NCBI GenBank assembly: GCA_947652605.1
Contig: OX393576.1
Span: 18,812,575 to 18,876,574, forward strand
DNA length: 64,000 nt
Reading direction: 5' to 3'
Source: Elmis aenea
Lineage: Eukaryota > Arthropoda > Insecta > Coleoptera > Elmidae
The notes under the pieces were generated by a model. That model was given only the letters and a program-made list of their open reading frames with translations, was not told where the DNA came from and did not search any database. Shown one piece after another: positions 44,561 to 56,715 of the stretch. Numbering within the stretch: position 1 is the stretch's first letter; every line of letters begins with the position of its first letter. The position numbers and the translations under genes are program-made.

Positions 44561-46755
44561 TTAGCAAAAACTCAAAGTTTTGACCCAGCATATCTAAACA
44601 AACTTGGATTCGTCGCGTCGTTTAATTTAATTAACTGTTGTACCCTCGCCAACATTTTGGTATACTATTTCAAAAAGCATCTCTTATTCGATCTTACATA
44701 TTTCTAGCTAAGGTCGATGGTTCGCGATAAACAGATACTTTCACATCACTTCACAGAAAAGTATAATGGCTTTTTATCAGGAGAACTAACTGGTTGAATT
44801 GTTAACATCTTTATTAATGAATGACGTAACTGGCCAGTTTCTTGTTTAGCTAGATCTCGTGATATAACGTCAAAGGATAAAAAAAAACTTTAGAGGAAAA
44901 GATAAAGTTCCGGTTAACTGATAAAAAAACACTGATAAAAAAACTGTATGGAAAACTAAATAAAAGTGCAGGAAGTCTACCTATGTTTCTGTGGTCAGCA
45001 GGAAAAAGCACTTAACGCAAAAAGTGCAATTTTTCAGGCAACAACGTTTTTTTTATTTTACCGATTATCATGTGAGTTTAAATTTTACTTGTACGGTATA
45101 TTTTACTTAAAATTAAGTATTAAATTATCACAATATATATCAACATGATGAAATTTTTTAATAAACAGTAAATACTTGACTTAAGCAAATTTGGCATGAA
45201 ATAAGAATGACTTAAGTAGTTTTTCACAAATCTAAACAAATGAACATATCCAGTTTAACTCGTTTATTCTTAAAAAAATATATTTTAATGTAGAATTTTT
45301 TAAAATTAATAAAGGTAAACATAAATACTCATATTTAAATATAACTTTTATTCTCTTTTGATTACACAAAATGTCATTGCAATGGAAAAATATTATTAAT
45401 AAAAATACGTGAAATGGAACTAAAATTTTAAACAGCAAAGACTAGTGCCGAAATTGCAAATTACCAGTATAAGAACATAACAATATGAATGGTATAAGAT
45501 TAATAATAAAAAAATTGCACTTTTTGACTTAAGTGCTTTTTCCTACCGACCACAGGTTTGATGTAATCCTGGAATATGCAGTAAATAGAAGTCAATGTCA
45601 TAATCGTATCTCCGACAGTTAGAAATATTAAATATTATAAATATTCGATTCTGTTGTTTTTACAATCTGGTTTCTGTTTAATAAAATAATTATGTTTCTG
45701 TCCTAATTTTTAAATATATTTTACCATTAAGTTTCATTAGCAATGTACTTCAGTAAGTGACGTTAATAACATCGAAAAAAATATTAAACGTCAAAAAATA
45801 AAGCTCTTTATGGTGAACGTCGTTTGATCTGCTCTTAATCAATTGACTTCCTCGTTTTCCTGGCCTTTTGGAAAGTATTTATATGCCGCTTAGTCGCTTA
45901 CCATCCATTTTTATTAGATGCTCATACCAGTCATCTCTGTATAGCTGGATTATTTCTTAAATAGAGAACATAAGAAGTTCTTTTCTTATTACCTCATTTC
46001 TCATAAGAATTAATATAGAGCAGAACTCGGGATTTTATTTCGATAGCTTGAATTTTACTGATGTCTCATGTAGTGACTCCTACGTTTCATTAAATGAAGC
46101 TTGCAAGATCGCGGAAAATTCTGTACGACGGAAATTTTCTGAAAAGATTGGAAAAACTAAATTTGTTCAGCTGTTGCAATTATAAAATTCTTTGAAATAC
46201 TTGTGGAAAAATGTTATTACTTAGAAGCGTAAATTAAGATGCTGTTTGATACGAAATTATATTACAAATGTTTGTGTAGAACGTAAAAGATTAGTGTAGA
46301 GTGTGAAATTAAACATAACAAAGATTTATTTGTATAGTAATATATAGTAATAAAGATATATTACGATAAGATAATTTTGTTATCCTAAAGGCAAGGACTC
46401 TATTGCTACGGTAGGAGGATTAAGGTAACAACCGCCGATGGATCATCGACAAATCTGAAGTTGTAAGGCTTGTTGGTAAACCAGGGCAAGTAGGTCCTTG
46501 AACATTGATCGCAGATCGCGCAGTACCCAATACGTAGACTAACCCTGAACAAAATCAGACGCTTCAATAATTTTATTGCGATAAACTCAACATTATTGCT
46601 TATTTCTGACAAAAATTATTTTCGATATGTTGAACGATATTAATCCCTAAACACTGTCGTATCACCAATGTTTATTGTATTATTCAGAAACGAATTTTAA
46701 GAAAGATAAAAATACACGAATTTTAAACTGACCAGGCAATATTAGTTTTTAACAA
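44561..46755. other. No feature recognised
   Basis: AT-rich spacer with only short frames lacking motifs. Confidence 0.5.
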
Positions 46756-46756
46756 G

Positions 46757-47142
46757 GATGGGGAGTCGGAGTCGGGAGTCGAGGAGTCGGAGCTTTTTTG
46801 AGGAGCGGGAGTCGGAAAAACTACCGACTCCCGACTCTCTTGGGATTTAGTTTTTTCGAGGATGAGAACAAATTAAAAAATTTAAAACAAAAACAAAATA
46901 CCTAACGATGTCAATCGATTTTTTTTTAACGAAAAATGGAACGATTAAAGTAACATAAACTAGTTTTGCCTGTGAACGTCCAATTTTTATCTAAACTACC
47001 GACTCCCGACTCTTTTTGGCGTTAGTTTTTTCGAAGAATTTAAAACAAAAACAAAATAATGATATCATTCGATTTGTTTTAACGGAAACGGAAACAATTA
47101 AAGTAACACAAACTAGTTTTGCCTGTGGACGTCTAATTTTAA
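46757..47142. repeat. GAGTCG-rich block with a 175-bp tandem duplication
   Basis: 46757-46815 is a run of GGAGTCGGAGTCGGGAGTCG-like units. It is followed by CTACCGACTCCCGACTCT at 46821, repeated at 46996 (offset 175). Both copies continue through AAAACAAAAACAAAATA and ACTAGTTTTGCCTGTG. The first block and CTACCGACTCCC can pair. It is probably a hAT-type MITE with an internally duplicated end. Confidence 0.75.
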
Positions 47143-50100
47143 TACTTGACTGGATAAGGTTTATAGACAGCGCAAGGATACAAAACGCATGATTCGTGTG
47201 ATACACGGTATTAGGGTTAGTTTCGTAGTCAACCAAATCTTACCCCGTGTTGACATTTGAAGGTTTTTAAAAGCGGATGGTGTCTTTATTTTAAAGTTTT
47301 TAAGAATTCGAGTAATGTGTTCCTTATAATTTTTTTTGCAAATTTTTTTTGAATAAATGTGAATATTATTGCCGAACACAAAAAAGTATTCCATATTAGG
47401 GCACTTTAATCTACCGAAAATCTCCCGTTTATCGAGCACAATTTTTGCAAAATTTTGCAAGAACAAAAAATACATTATTTTTGATTTCAAAAATAAACTA
47501 CATTTGTCGAGTTTCTGTCAAATTTAATTGTAAAAATGGAGCGAAATTGATTGTTTTATTTTATTTATTGCGTACCTATTTCTGTTGGTTATTGTTTCAA
47601 TTTTTTAACAACTGTTTCATAACACAAAATGTTAAAAGTTATGATGCATAGACTATTATAAACAAATATTCACTTTACCAGATAATTTTAGAATTAAACA
47701 CCAGATTTTAGGGCAAAATAAGCAGAAATGTGATTCATTAAAAGTGTGTATCTTTGGCAACACATTTTTTAAAGATTTTTTAAGATAAAATTTTAAAAAA
47801 GCAATCGGAATTGTTTAAATGGAGCAGTATCTAAGACCATGCAGGCTAAACATTCCTAATCAGCTTTTTCGAAGCGTTATGCAAGTATTTTAGACACGTC
47901 TTATGCCATTCAATTGTAATATATGAGCCTTTTTTGAAAGTGGTCAAGTCCAATATTGCCAAACAATAAAATAAAGTTGGCCTTAGTTACAGGCTAATGT
48001 CTTTTTCTTAATTTATCATGCATATTTATTAAAGTCAAGATATTTAAATATCCCTATAAATTAGTACATAAGAGTTAACTTGTTAAAAATTTGCAGTTAA
48101 AATAAAGAAAAATAATAAACGAGGAAAATGTAAACTGGCTGAGGATATACGGAATAAGACTTAAAAAAAAATACAGTATAAAATGTTATCAATGAACGAA
48201 GATGCGAAATTTAAAATTCTGGATTTATCACCGAACCAAGAGCTAAAAATTCGAAAAGATAACATATAAAAATTTAAAACTTATAATACTACAGTTAAAT
48301 ATATCGATAAAAAGAAATTATTGCCTTATATATTCTTGCACCGCCACAAATATTTCGAAAAACTTTCTTAAAAGCAAACTAAAAAACAATGAGTAAAAGT
48401 AATTCTTATATGTTTTTTATAGATAGATCATGCATTAAACATTATTTTTATTATTTTTAGTTAATTAAGAAATTTTTATCAATAAATGTTAACAATCAAT
48501 AGTAGGTATATTTTTGTAGCTTTTACTATAATAATTATTTATGTATTTTAAATTAACACTTTAGAATGGCCCACTTTAAATTAATTTAAATGTGGTATAG
48601 TAACGCTTTCGGCAATACATTATGTTAAAAAGTGGTATAAGCCACTTGCGGTAAAAAATAACATTATATTACTTAGCTTACGCTTATAAAAATGGTCCAC
48701 ATCATAAAACTTTGTCTCAGTTATTAAAACAGAAAAAAGCGAAGAAGCATAACTTTCAAATCGATTAAAATAAAAATCCTTAAATATCTTGAATCGAGAA
48801 GTAAAGAAACTCAGATTTAAAATATTCAGTATTAATTATAAATTCTTAAAGTATATCTTCGTGTATTATTTTATAGTGTTTCTATTTAATTATTAATAAT
48901 AAATAAATTGCGAGCAATTTTCACAAAAATATTTATTTAAATGTGTCTGGGTTCGAGTTTGTGAGAGCAGATTGTCTCTATTGCACCATGTTTGTCTTGA
49001 TCGGCTGACTGTGATTTATAAAAAGTCGTAAAATAGCTAGTGTTAAAATAAGAAATAAGCGAATTCATACAGTGCTCATTTAGTGAGTAATCTTTCTGCT
49101 CACTTTATTCCTTCAGCTGTAATTAATGAATAATTTTAGTCTAGTTTAAACAATGCAATATAAATAAAGAAACGTTACGACTTACATAAAGAAAGATTTA
49201 TTTTACATAAAAATAGATTGTGCTTTAAAGATTCGTCCTGGTACAGCATCAAGGGGTTGGCAAATTGTTGATCAATCGCCTTTTTATGTTTCAAATACCT
49301 TATAACACGATGTGAAATAAAAATTCTTGGTGCTGTAAATCTATGTATTCGGGTACGAAAATTCATTTCGCTAGTCTAACAAACCAAATTGAAAAATCTG
49401 AGCTTTAAAGTGATCACAACAAACTAAAGGCTTTACATTTAAAATTCCACTTGGGAAGGCAGGTGGATAAACTTCACGAATAACTAAAAGGAATAAAACT
49501 ATTTTAAACATGCCTCACCCGGTGAAGTAGGCTATGCATTACTTAAATGTTACTAAACGACATACAAAACTTTGAGTGCCGCTGATCTAAACATTAAACG
49601 TAATCTTATACAATAAACTTAAACGGTACATTACTTGCTTCAGCTACACAAGACCCACAATTACTCAAAAATATAATTTTTAACGAACACAAAGAGTCCA
49701 AATTAATTAAAACGCTTTTTCGAGTCTTTGTTTCGTATGAAATAAAAACCGAGCTTCGTAAAAGATAAACAATTCAATAAATCATAACGTTTTGCCGCAA
49801 CTCACATAATAAGAACTGAAGTTATACACGCAAAAAGGCAACTACCATAAATTAAAAGGAAGGAAAATACATATATTTAGTATCAAGATTTTTACCGAAC
49901 TACAGCGGGAAATGAATTTCTGCATGCGGCGTCGATTCAACAAGCTGCAATCGTTATGTAAAACTACGCGGAGGGTTCAAATTCCGACGTAATTCATTAG
50001 TTAAATTTACTGTATGTTGAGTAAACACTGAAAGAACCTTTTCGTCCGTTATTACATTTGACTCACATAAACGTAAAAATAAAACTTTATATAAAAGGCC

Positions 50101-50951
50101 CTAAGAATCTGCCATTTTATATCTGCAGTATAAAAGAATTTACATTCGTTGAACATTTTAGTAAATGTGCTTTTCTTTAATCAAACATCTTTTTGAATAG
50201 TTGATGGTGTAACTCTAAAGTTTAGAGATAAATATCTTTGAATTCCAACAAAGAACCCATCAAATTAATTTAAATATAGTTTTTACCTTTTCAGCGTTGT
50301 TCTTTTGAAAAAGTCTTTTGTATATCAGTTTTTTTTTTATGTGGCGCCGCCTGGCGTCAATTATTTTCATGTTACTTTAGTGTTATTTCATTTACTTTTA
50401 AATGACTAACATGGAACAAACACTAACGCACTATTTACTAACACATAAAACACTTTAAAACAGCCAATTTATGAGGATTTCAACAGTAGTAACACAAAAA
50501 TTAACGTTAAAATATTACGGTCATAACTTGGAGTATACAAGGTCAGTGTTTGGGTTTTGCCAATCAACAAATTTGTACATTATAAGTAGGAAACGATACT
50601 TCCACAATATGTGCTTATAGAAATAAATGACAAGGATACACATACAATTATGTACTACGAAGGTCCCAAAATCTTAGGATAGTCGCGATTAGGTAGTTAA
50701 GAACCAACCACCGAGATATGTACGGCCGGGCAAAAAATAAAGGAATTTGTTAAAGTTTTTGTGTTTTATTTGTTTCTTAATGTGTAATAATTGCTCTAGA
50801 CCTGTGTATTATACTACGTAAAACAATGTTTGAGAATCCAAACCACCTTATAAAGATGATCACGAGACAAGAGTAATAAATACTCTTCTCCAACAGTGCA
50901 AGCCGATGTGCATAACAGTCCATCGCAATATATGTATCGCATTTTTATATA
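47143..50951. other. 3.8 kb without recognised features
   Basis: AT-rich; frames at 47161-47490 (minus) and elsewhere are short and low in complexity. I see no transposon ends. Confidence 0.5.
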
Positions 50952-52241
50952 CAAGGTGTCCCAAAATTCTATAATAAAATAAAGAATAGGTTTAAAGAAA
51001 AAATGTTTATATTGTATTAAAGTACAGTGGTTGGGAATTTATTTCTTAAAAATAATGTCTTCTAAATGTATTCCGTTATTTCGCCGGCACTCTTCTAAAC
51101 GGGAAGCAAAATTTCTGAGAACTGATCTGCACGTATTCTCCGTGATCACTGCCATTTCTTCTCGGATATTTTCTTTTAATTGGTCCAGAGAGCGTGGATT
51201 GTTACTGTATACCTTTGATTTAAGATAGCCCCATAAGAAAAAGTCCATTGGTGTCAAGTCGGGGCTACGTGCAGGCCAGTTCATGTCACCTCGTCTGGAT
51301 ATCAATTTTGCAGGGAAAATTTCACGAACAACTGGTAAGGACCTGTTAGACGTGTGAGAGGTTGCTCCATCCTGCTGGAATCATGTGTTTCGATTAAAAC
51401 CAACAAAATTTTGTAATGTTGGCGTGAAAAAGTTGTTAATCATCTCCACATATCGCTCCGAATTAACAGTTACAGTACGACCTCTTTGATCTTCGAAGAA
51501 GTACGGGCCGATTATTCCTCGCGATGACATTGCAGCCCAAACAGTAACTTTTGGCGAATGAAGCGGCCTCTTTGTTTATGTTTTGGATTCGTTAGACTCC
51601 AATATCGGCAGTTTTTCTTATTTACATGGCCATTAAGGTGGAAGTGTGCCTCATCTGAGAACAAAATGTTGTTGAAGGACGAAAATCGATCAAACATTTG
51701 GTTGGCGAAGTTGAGCCTCTGAGCAGGATCAGTTGGCTTCAATTCTTAAACCAACTGTATCTTGTAGGGGTGGAGACACAAATCTTTACGTAATATGCGA
51801 TGTAGAGAACTTCTAGGAACATTTAAGACACTTGCCCTTTTGCGAACGGAGAGATCGGGAGTCTCGCGTACTGACTGGCGCACGCTCTCCACATTTTCCT
51901 CACTTCTTGATGACCTTGGTCGCCCCGTCCGAGGTTTGTTCATTGTCGAACCAGTCTCTTCAAACTTCTGTACCCATGTTTTGATGAGTTGAGTACTCGG
52001 CGCTTCATGTATGTGACGCAACTAATACAGATTGCAAAATTTTCGCCTCGCAATAATGGCAGAATTATTGTTTTTGTAAAACTCGCGTACACAGCACGCA
52101 CGCTCTGCTCCCGTGAAACGCTTTATAGCCACTAAATTCCCAAGAACGAAGCTAGCGATCGGCATACCCCCGGCGCCCATCCCACTCGTTGCGTTCTTGC
52201 AATAAGCGATAAAAATTGAAAAAGACTTTTGGGACACCTAG
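50952..52241 (-). mobile_element. Near full-length IS630/Tc1/mariner element
   Basis: Ends CAAGGTGTCCCAAAATTCT (50952) and AGACTTTTGGGACACCTAG (to 52241) are inverted copies, flanked by TA. The length, 1,290 bp, is normal for a complete mariner-type element. The transposase lies on the minus strand and spans nearly the whole element. Confidence 0.92.
51039..52180 (-). pseudogene. Tc1/mariner transposase, DD36D-like, a few lesions
   Basis: Reading right to left: FTGAERACCVREFYKNNNSA (N-terminal helix-turn-helix), RHIHEAPSTQLIKTWVQKFE, GRPRSSRSEENVE (linker), SVLNVPRSSLHRILRKDLCL (second helix-turn-helix). Then comes the catalytic domain: NILFSDEAHFHLNGHVNKKN with the first Asp, GIIGPYFFEDQRGR, FQQDGATSHTS with the second, and WPARSPDLTPMDFFLWGYLK with the third. 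I count 36 residues between the second and third Asp. The tail ends GIHLEDIIFKK. Frame changes near 52021 and 51745, one near 51540 and a stop near 51390 break it into pieces, but all three acidic residues survive. The TTG at 51305 is not a start. Confidence 0.9.
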
Positions 52242-54323
52242 TATATGCACTAAATTTCATATTTTACAAACCATGCGATTCATATTAATATGTAAAAGAA
52301 AACCTAAACTTATATAAATCATTATGTCATTGGGCTAATCACCGATTTCGTGAGACGAGCTTTTACGCCCGATCAAATTTTGATCCGAAATTTCAAGTTA
52401 CAATAAATAATGTTCAAAGAGACCCACAGTTTACGTCTTTTCTTTTAAAAGAACTACTAACATTGTTCTCGACAAAAAAATTTATGATCATCATAAATTA
52501 CCAAGTCTTCCTGATTTTTACAATTCGTACGTAAACAAAACAAAAAAATTACTAATAGGTTTTATAATTACTTTTGCTTTTACCTTTTATTTCAATAACC
52601 TTTATCGAAACAAAAGCTGCTAAATCGATATCCTGATACGACTGTACTCTTGAAATATCTTTGAACAATATTATATATATATTTCGATCATCTATCTCAT
52701 CTTTTGTTGAAGAGGAACAAGACAGAAAGTCCCTCGCCTTTTGCAAACTTGGATTTGGAATGATCTGATAACAGCTAAGTAATCTAAATATCTTCGTATT
52801 ATTTTAATGTTGGAAAGTCTGCGCTGGATTTGTTGATGTTGGGGTAGCTGATAAGGTAGAGAGATCTAAATTATAATACTTACAACTCTCTGTTAGGGGG
52901 AAAATTATAAATGGAAACGAAATACAGAAGGTATCTACCCACATATTTCATGCAATAGGCGTTTACGTTGATACGCGTAAATACAAAAATTGTTTACGTC
53001 ATGCAATTAATTGAATGTGCTTATAAAAAAAACTGCTTTCCTTTACAACATTTTATTTGCACAAATATCGTACACTGTTGAAAATCGATCTACATAAAGC
53101 CGATTAACACCGGTCCACCGGTCTACATTGTAGATACTTGGGAACAATTTTGGTGTTAATTGAATATTATATTTCGTGCTAATTTGACACTTTGTCGCTT
53201 TTTGCCATTTCGACAAATTTGTGGCGTGTTAATATCTAAAAGAATCACCGAACATTAGATAAATTGCAAATGACGTAGACAAATTCTATCGAAATTAGAA
53301 GCAAAACATTACTGAACTAAAGACATTTGTATATATTATCTAATAACTTAAGCAATCTCTCTGGGTTTCTGATGAACATGTATTGTGTTAATTATTAGAT
53401 ACAGCAAATTTAACACAATTATTTTAACAGAATCAATAAATCCAGAGGTAATTTTTCAACAGAAATTGACTAAATATTAATTAACATATCACTGTTCTCT
53501 AAAGTAAATATGTGACCCACAATCTAAGGTAAATAATTTTATTATTATTTTAAATGGACCTATATTGTCTTAATTCCGAGATATTTTGGTGTTAAAAGTA
53601 ACACCGTAATTTTTACTGTGTACTGTTTCCAGTTTCCACCAAGTAATTATGTTTAAAAAGAAGTGATAAAAGATTTTAAAACTACATTAAATAATATGAT
53701 ACTTTCTTTTCGATAATCGATGTATTGTTTTTATTCAACTTTTTATAATTTAAAATAATACGATTCGCTAACCTTCACAAAGCACAACTCAATTTGTTGG
53801 CGCGATTAATACATAATAAAACAATGTTATGAAATACAATGTAAATAAATGAAATGTATATTAAACAAACAAATTTTTTGCGAGTAAAATAATTTAATTG
53901 AAAAACCGTGAAATTTCAAAGCACTTTGCAACATGAACGTTCATAATCGTCCAAGCGTTACGACTTTCGGCGGTAGGCAACAGATTAAGGTAACTTAAAA
54001 CAAAAATAGAAAGCAAGATTTAAGATCTTCTGTTTTCTAACTTTACTTTTTCAAGTACAGATTTAACGTTCGTCGTGCTAAAATGTTTTGAGCTATGCAA
54101 CAAAGATACATGGATGCACATGTCATTTATAAAACATTTATGTAAATTCGTTGGATTGGCACAGATTAGGCGCGAATTATCGAATGGAAGTCAACGCGAT
54201 ATGATTAAAAGGGTTTTCAAGTATTTTTATTAGTTGGGAAATTATGTGATGGCAGAATTGTAGTCTGAAGTTAAAGTAACCAACTTTGACGAGAAAGAAA
54301 TAGCTAAATATTTGCAACATATA
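52242..54323. other. No feature recognised
   Basis: AT-rich spacer. Confidence 0.5.
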
Positions 54324-55834
54324 CAGGGTGTCCCAGATTACATTTCCAGCATGGGGATCTCGCTTATTATAAGAGATACAGGTTTGTTTAAATTAGATGA
54401 ATTATTCCTTGGTATGAAAGGAGCCACAATCAATTTTTAAAAGTACAAAATTCGTCGTGCTTCAGATGTTATAGCAAAAAGTATGAAAATGTCGAATTTC
54501 TTTTTTCTTTCATAACTTTTTTGTCTTAATCGTTAGAGCAATTTTATTTGTACTTTCTGAAGGTACTTTTTAATGGAGAATGTAACTGTCATTTTAGATT
54601 TTTTTTAACACCTACCATTTTCGAGATATTACCCCCAATTCCATTTTTTCTTATGGGCCGCGAAGTTGGCTATGGAATAGTTGAATGTGCTTTTTTTTAC
54701 TCGTTTAAATGAGATATTACTTGCTATACCTATTTTTATAAACAACTCACAAAATGAAAAAAATCGTATTTTACCTATGACTTATCAAGCTATCTATGAA
54801 AATAAAAACAAAAAACAACTAATTAAATGTCAAATGACAGTTGCCATTTGTCTGCGGTATCATTTATTAGAATTTCATATTATTGTTGTGTAATTCGATA
54901 GTCTTTGTAGTAATTATTGTTATAATGATGGCTACATTTAAAAATAGCGAAAAATTTGACATGTTGAGATGCTACATTCTTTACCATAAAAACTGTGGAA
55001 GCTGAGCGAATATACTTGAGCTATATCTTGAGAAAAGGCAACGAAGAGTGTGTAATTACAGAAAATTTGGAAATAAATTTAAAAGAATATGGTTTCTTCG
55101 AAAAACCAACCAAAAATCCAAAACAAATCCATAAAGAATTACATATATCTATTTTGCACAGTTTCTGTTGTAAAGAATTTAGCATTTCAACATTAAAAAT
55201 TTTTAATTAGTTGTAAATGTGCCCATAATTATATGAAAACAAATTTGCTACAAAAACTATCGAATTACACAACAATACTATACATTCTAATAAATGATGT
55301 CGCATACAAATGGTAACTGTCATTTGACATTTAATTAGTTGTTTTTTGTTTTTATTTTCATAGATAGCTTGATAAGTCATGGGTAAAATACGATTTTTTT
55401 TCATTTTGTGACTTGTTTATAAAAATAGGTATAGCAAGTAATATCTCATTTAAACGAGTAAAAAAAAGCACATTCAACTATTCCATAGCCAACTTCGCGG
55501 CCCATAAGAAAAAATGGAATTGGGGGTAATATCTCGAAAATGGTAGGTGTTAAAAAAAAACTAAAATGACAGTTACATTCTCCATTAAAAAGTACATTCA
55601 GAAAGTACAAATAAAATTGCTCTAACGATTAAGACAAAAAAGTTATGAAAGAAAAAAGAAATTCGACATTTTCATATTTTTTGCTATAACATCTGAAGCA
55701 CGACGAATTTTGTACTTTTAAAAATTGATTGTGGCTCCTTTCATACCAATGAATAATTCATCTAATTTAAACAAACCTGTATCTCTTATAATAAGCGAGA
55801 TCCCCATGCTGGAAATGTAATCTGGGACACCCTG
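54324..55834. mobile_element. 1.5-kb palindrome, CAGGGTGTCCCAGATTACAT ends, with transposase fragment in the loop
   Basis: Arms of about 580-620 bp are near-identical inverted copies (54324-54905 and 55250-55834), flanked by TA. The ends share AGGGTGTCCCA with the GGTGTCCCA ends of the 51-kb mariner. The loop, about 54905-55250, is not palindromic and carries a decayed transposase start. The paired 70- and 65-codon frames in the arms are mirror images of each other. Confidence 0.92.
54925..55210 (+). pseudogene. N-terminal fragment of an IS630/Tc1-type transposase in the palindrome loop
   Basis: From ATG 54928: MATFKNSEKFDMLRCYILYH, then KNCGS and a stop. One frame on, from about 54995: EAERIYLSYILRKGNEECVI, then ENLEINLKEYGFFEKPTKNP. 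The pattern of EKFDML-CYI, followed by A-R-YL, then L--YG-F-KP resembles the DNA-binding N-terminus of insect mariner-type transposases (EKYDML..A..LY..RFP..L...GSF.KP). The GTG at 54995 is not a start. The match is from memory of the family and moderate in strength. If right, it identifies the element as a deletion derivative. Confidence 0.55.
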
Positions 55835-55836
55835 TA

Positions 55837-56322
55837 TAAAATGTAAAATTTACATTCACCTAGCAAATTAATAACCAAGTAAAGCAAAACAATTTCATAA
55901 GGTTTTGTTAGTTTCTGTGAAATGTGCCTATTTATATTCAATATTTGAATTAATAGCCGAGTCTTTACAATATGACGCGACCGCGCACAAATTTAATTGC
56001 TAGTATAGGCTAAAATGTAGGCAACAAGGACATTTTTTTAAAGATTTATTAACAGGTTCGTATAATAACGATTAACGTTAAATTACATTTTTTATACGTA
56101 TATTGCTATAAAACAGTGTATTATATTAATACCAAACCTGAGAAATATAAAGCTTTAAGAAATACAGGGCGTTTCAAAGATCACTGTCACCTTGAAAAAA
56201 AAACATGTTATATAGGTACAACAAAATAAAAAATTGAAAAACTTGTTCGTAAAAAAAGGCGCTATTCAGCTCTGTTTTTTAATTTAATGATACTACTGTG
56301 GTATAATTATTATAGATAATAT
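55837..56322. other. No gene; isolated element end
   Basis: AT-rich. TACAGGGCGTTTCAAAG at 56163 looks like an isolated CAGGGTG-type end. GACACCCTGTATAA at 57682 could be a partner, but their inner sequences do not match. Confidence 0.45.
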
Positions 56323-56605
56323 TAGGGGTGGGCGATATATCGATATAATTTTAATATCGATATATCGATATATCAAAATATCGAATATCGATATATCGAT
56401 ATTTCGATATTCCGATATATCGATATATCGATATTTCGGAGTGTGGACAACAAAAATAGGGGCGAAAAGCTTTTTATTTTTAAGTCACCAGTTTTTTTTT
56501 CAGTTTTTTACCTTTTATATCGACATTTTGTTATATCGATATAACGAAATATCGATATATCGATATCGATATTCGATATCGATATTTCGATATCGCACAC
56601 CCCTA
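56323..56605. mobile_element. hAT-type MITE full of ATATCGAT
   Basis: The 283-bp element begins TAGGGGTGGGCGATAT and ends ATATCGCACACCCCTA. GATAATAT (56315-56322) and GATAATGG (56606-56613) are a probable 8-bp target duplication with the last two bases changed. Both arms consist mostly of TATCGATA-like units. Related decayed fragments occur near 58570-58640 and at 59370-59450 (CCACCCCTA). The 89-codon frame is an artefact. Confidence 0.78.
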
Positions 56606-56611
56606 GATAAT

Positions 56612-56715
56612 GGAACCCCGTGTATGTTCTTACATTTTTGGAAAGAGGAAACAATTTTGGATACAAATGCACTAATTTGGTTAATTTATATATCCTCAAA
56701 TAATTTTTGACGAAA
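56612..56715. repeat. Fragment of the 34/37-kb palindromic family
   Basis: TTACATTTTTGGAAAGAGGA followed by TTGG, CACTA, GGTTAATTT and CCTCAAA matches 37290-37380. It starts with a mutated inner end (GGAACCCCGTGTATG). The hAT-type MITE abuts it. Confidence 0.7.
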
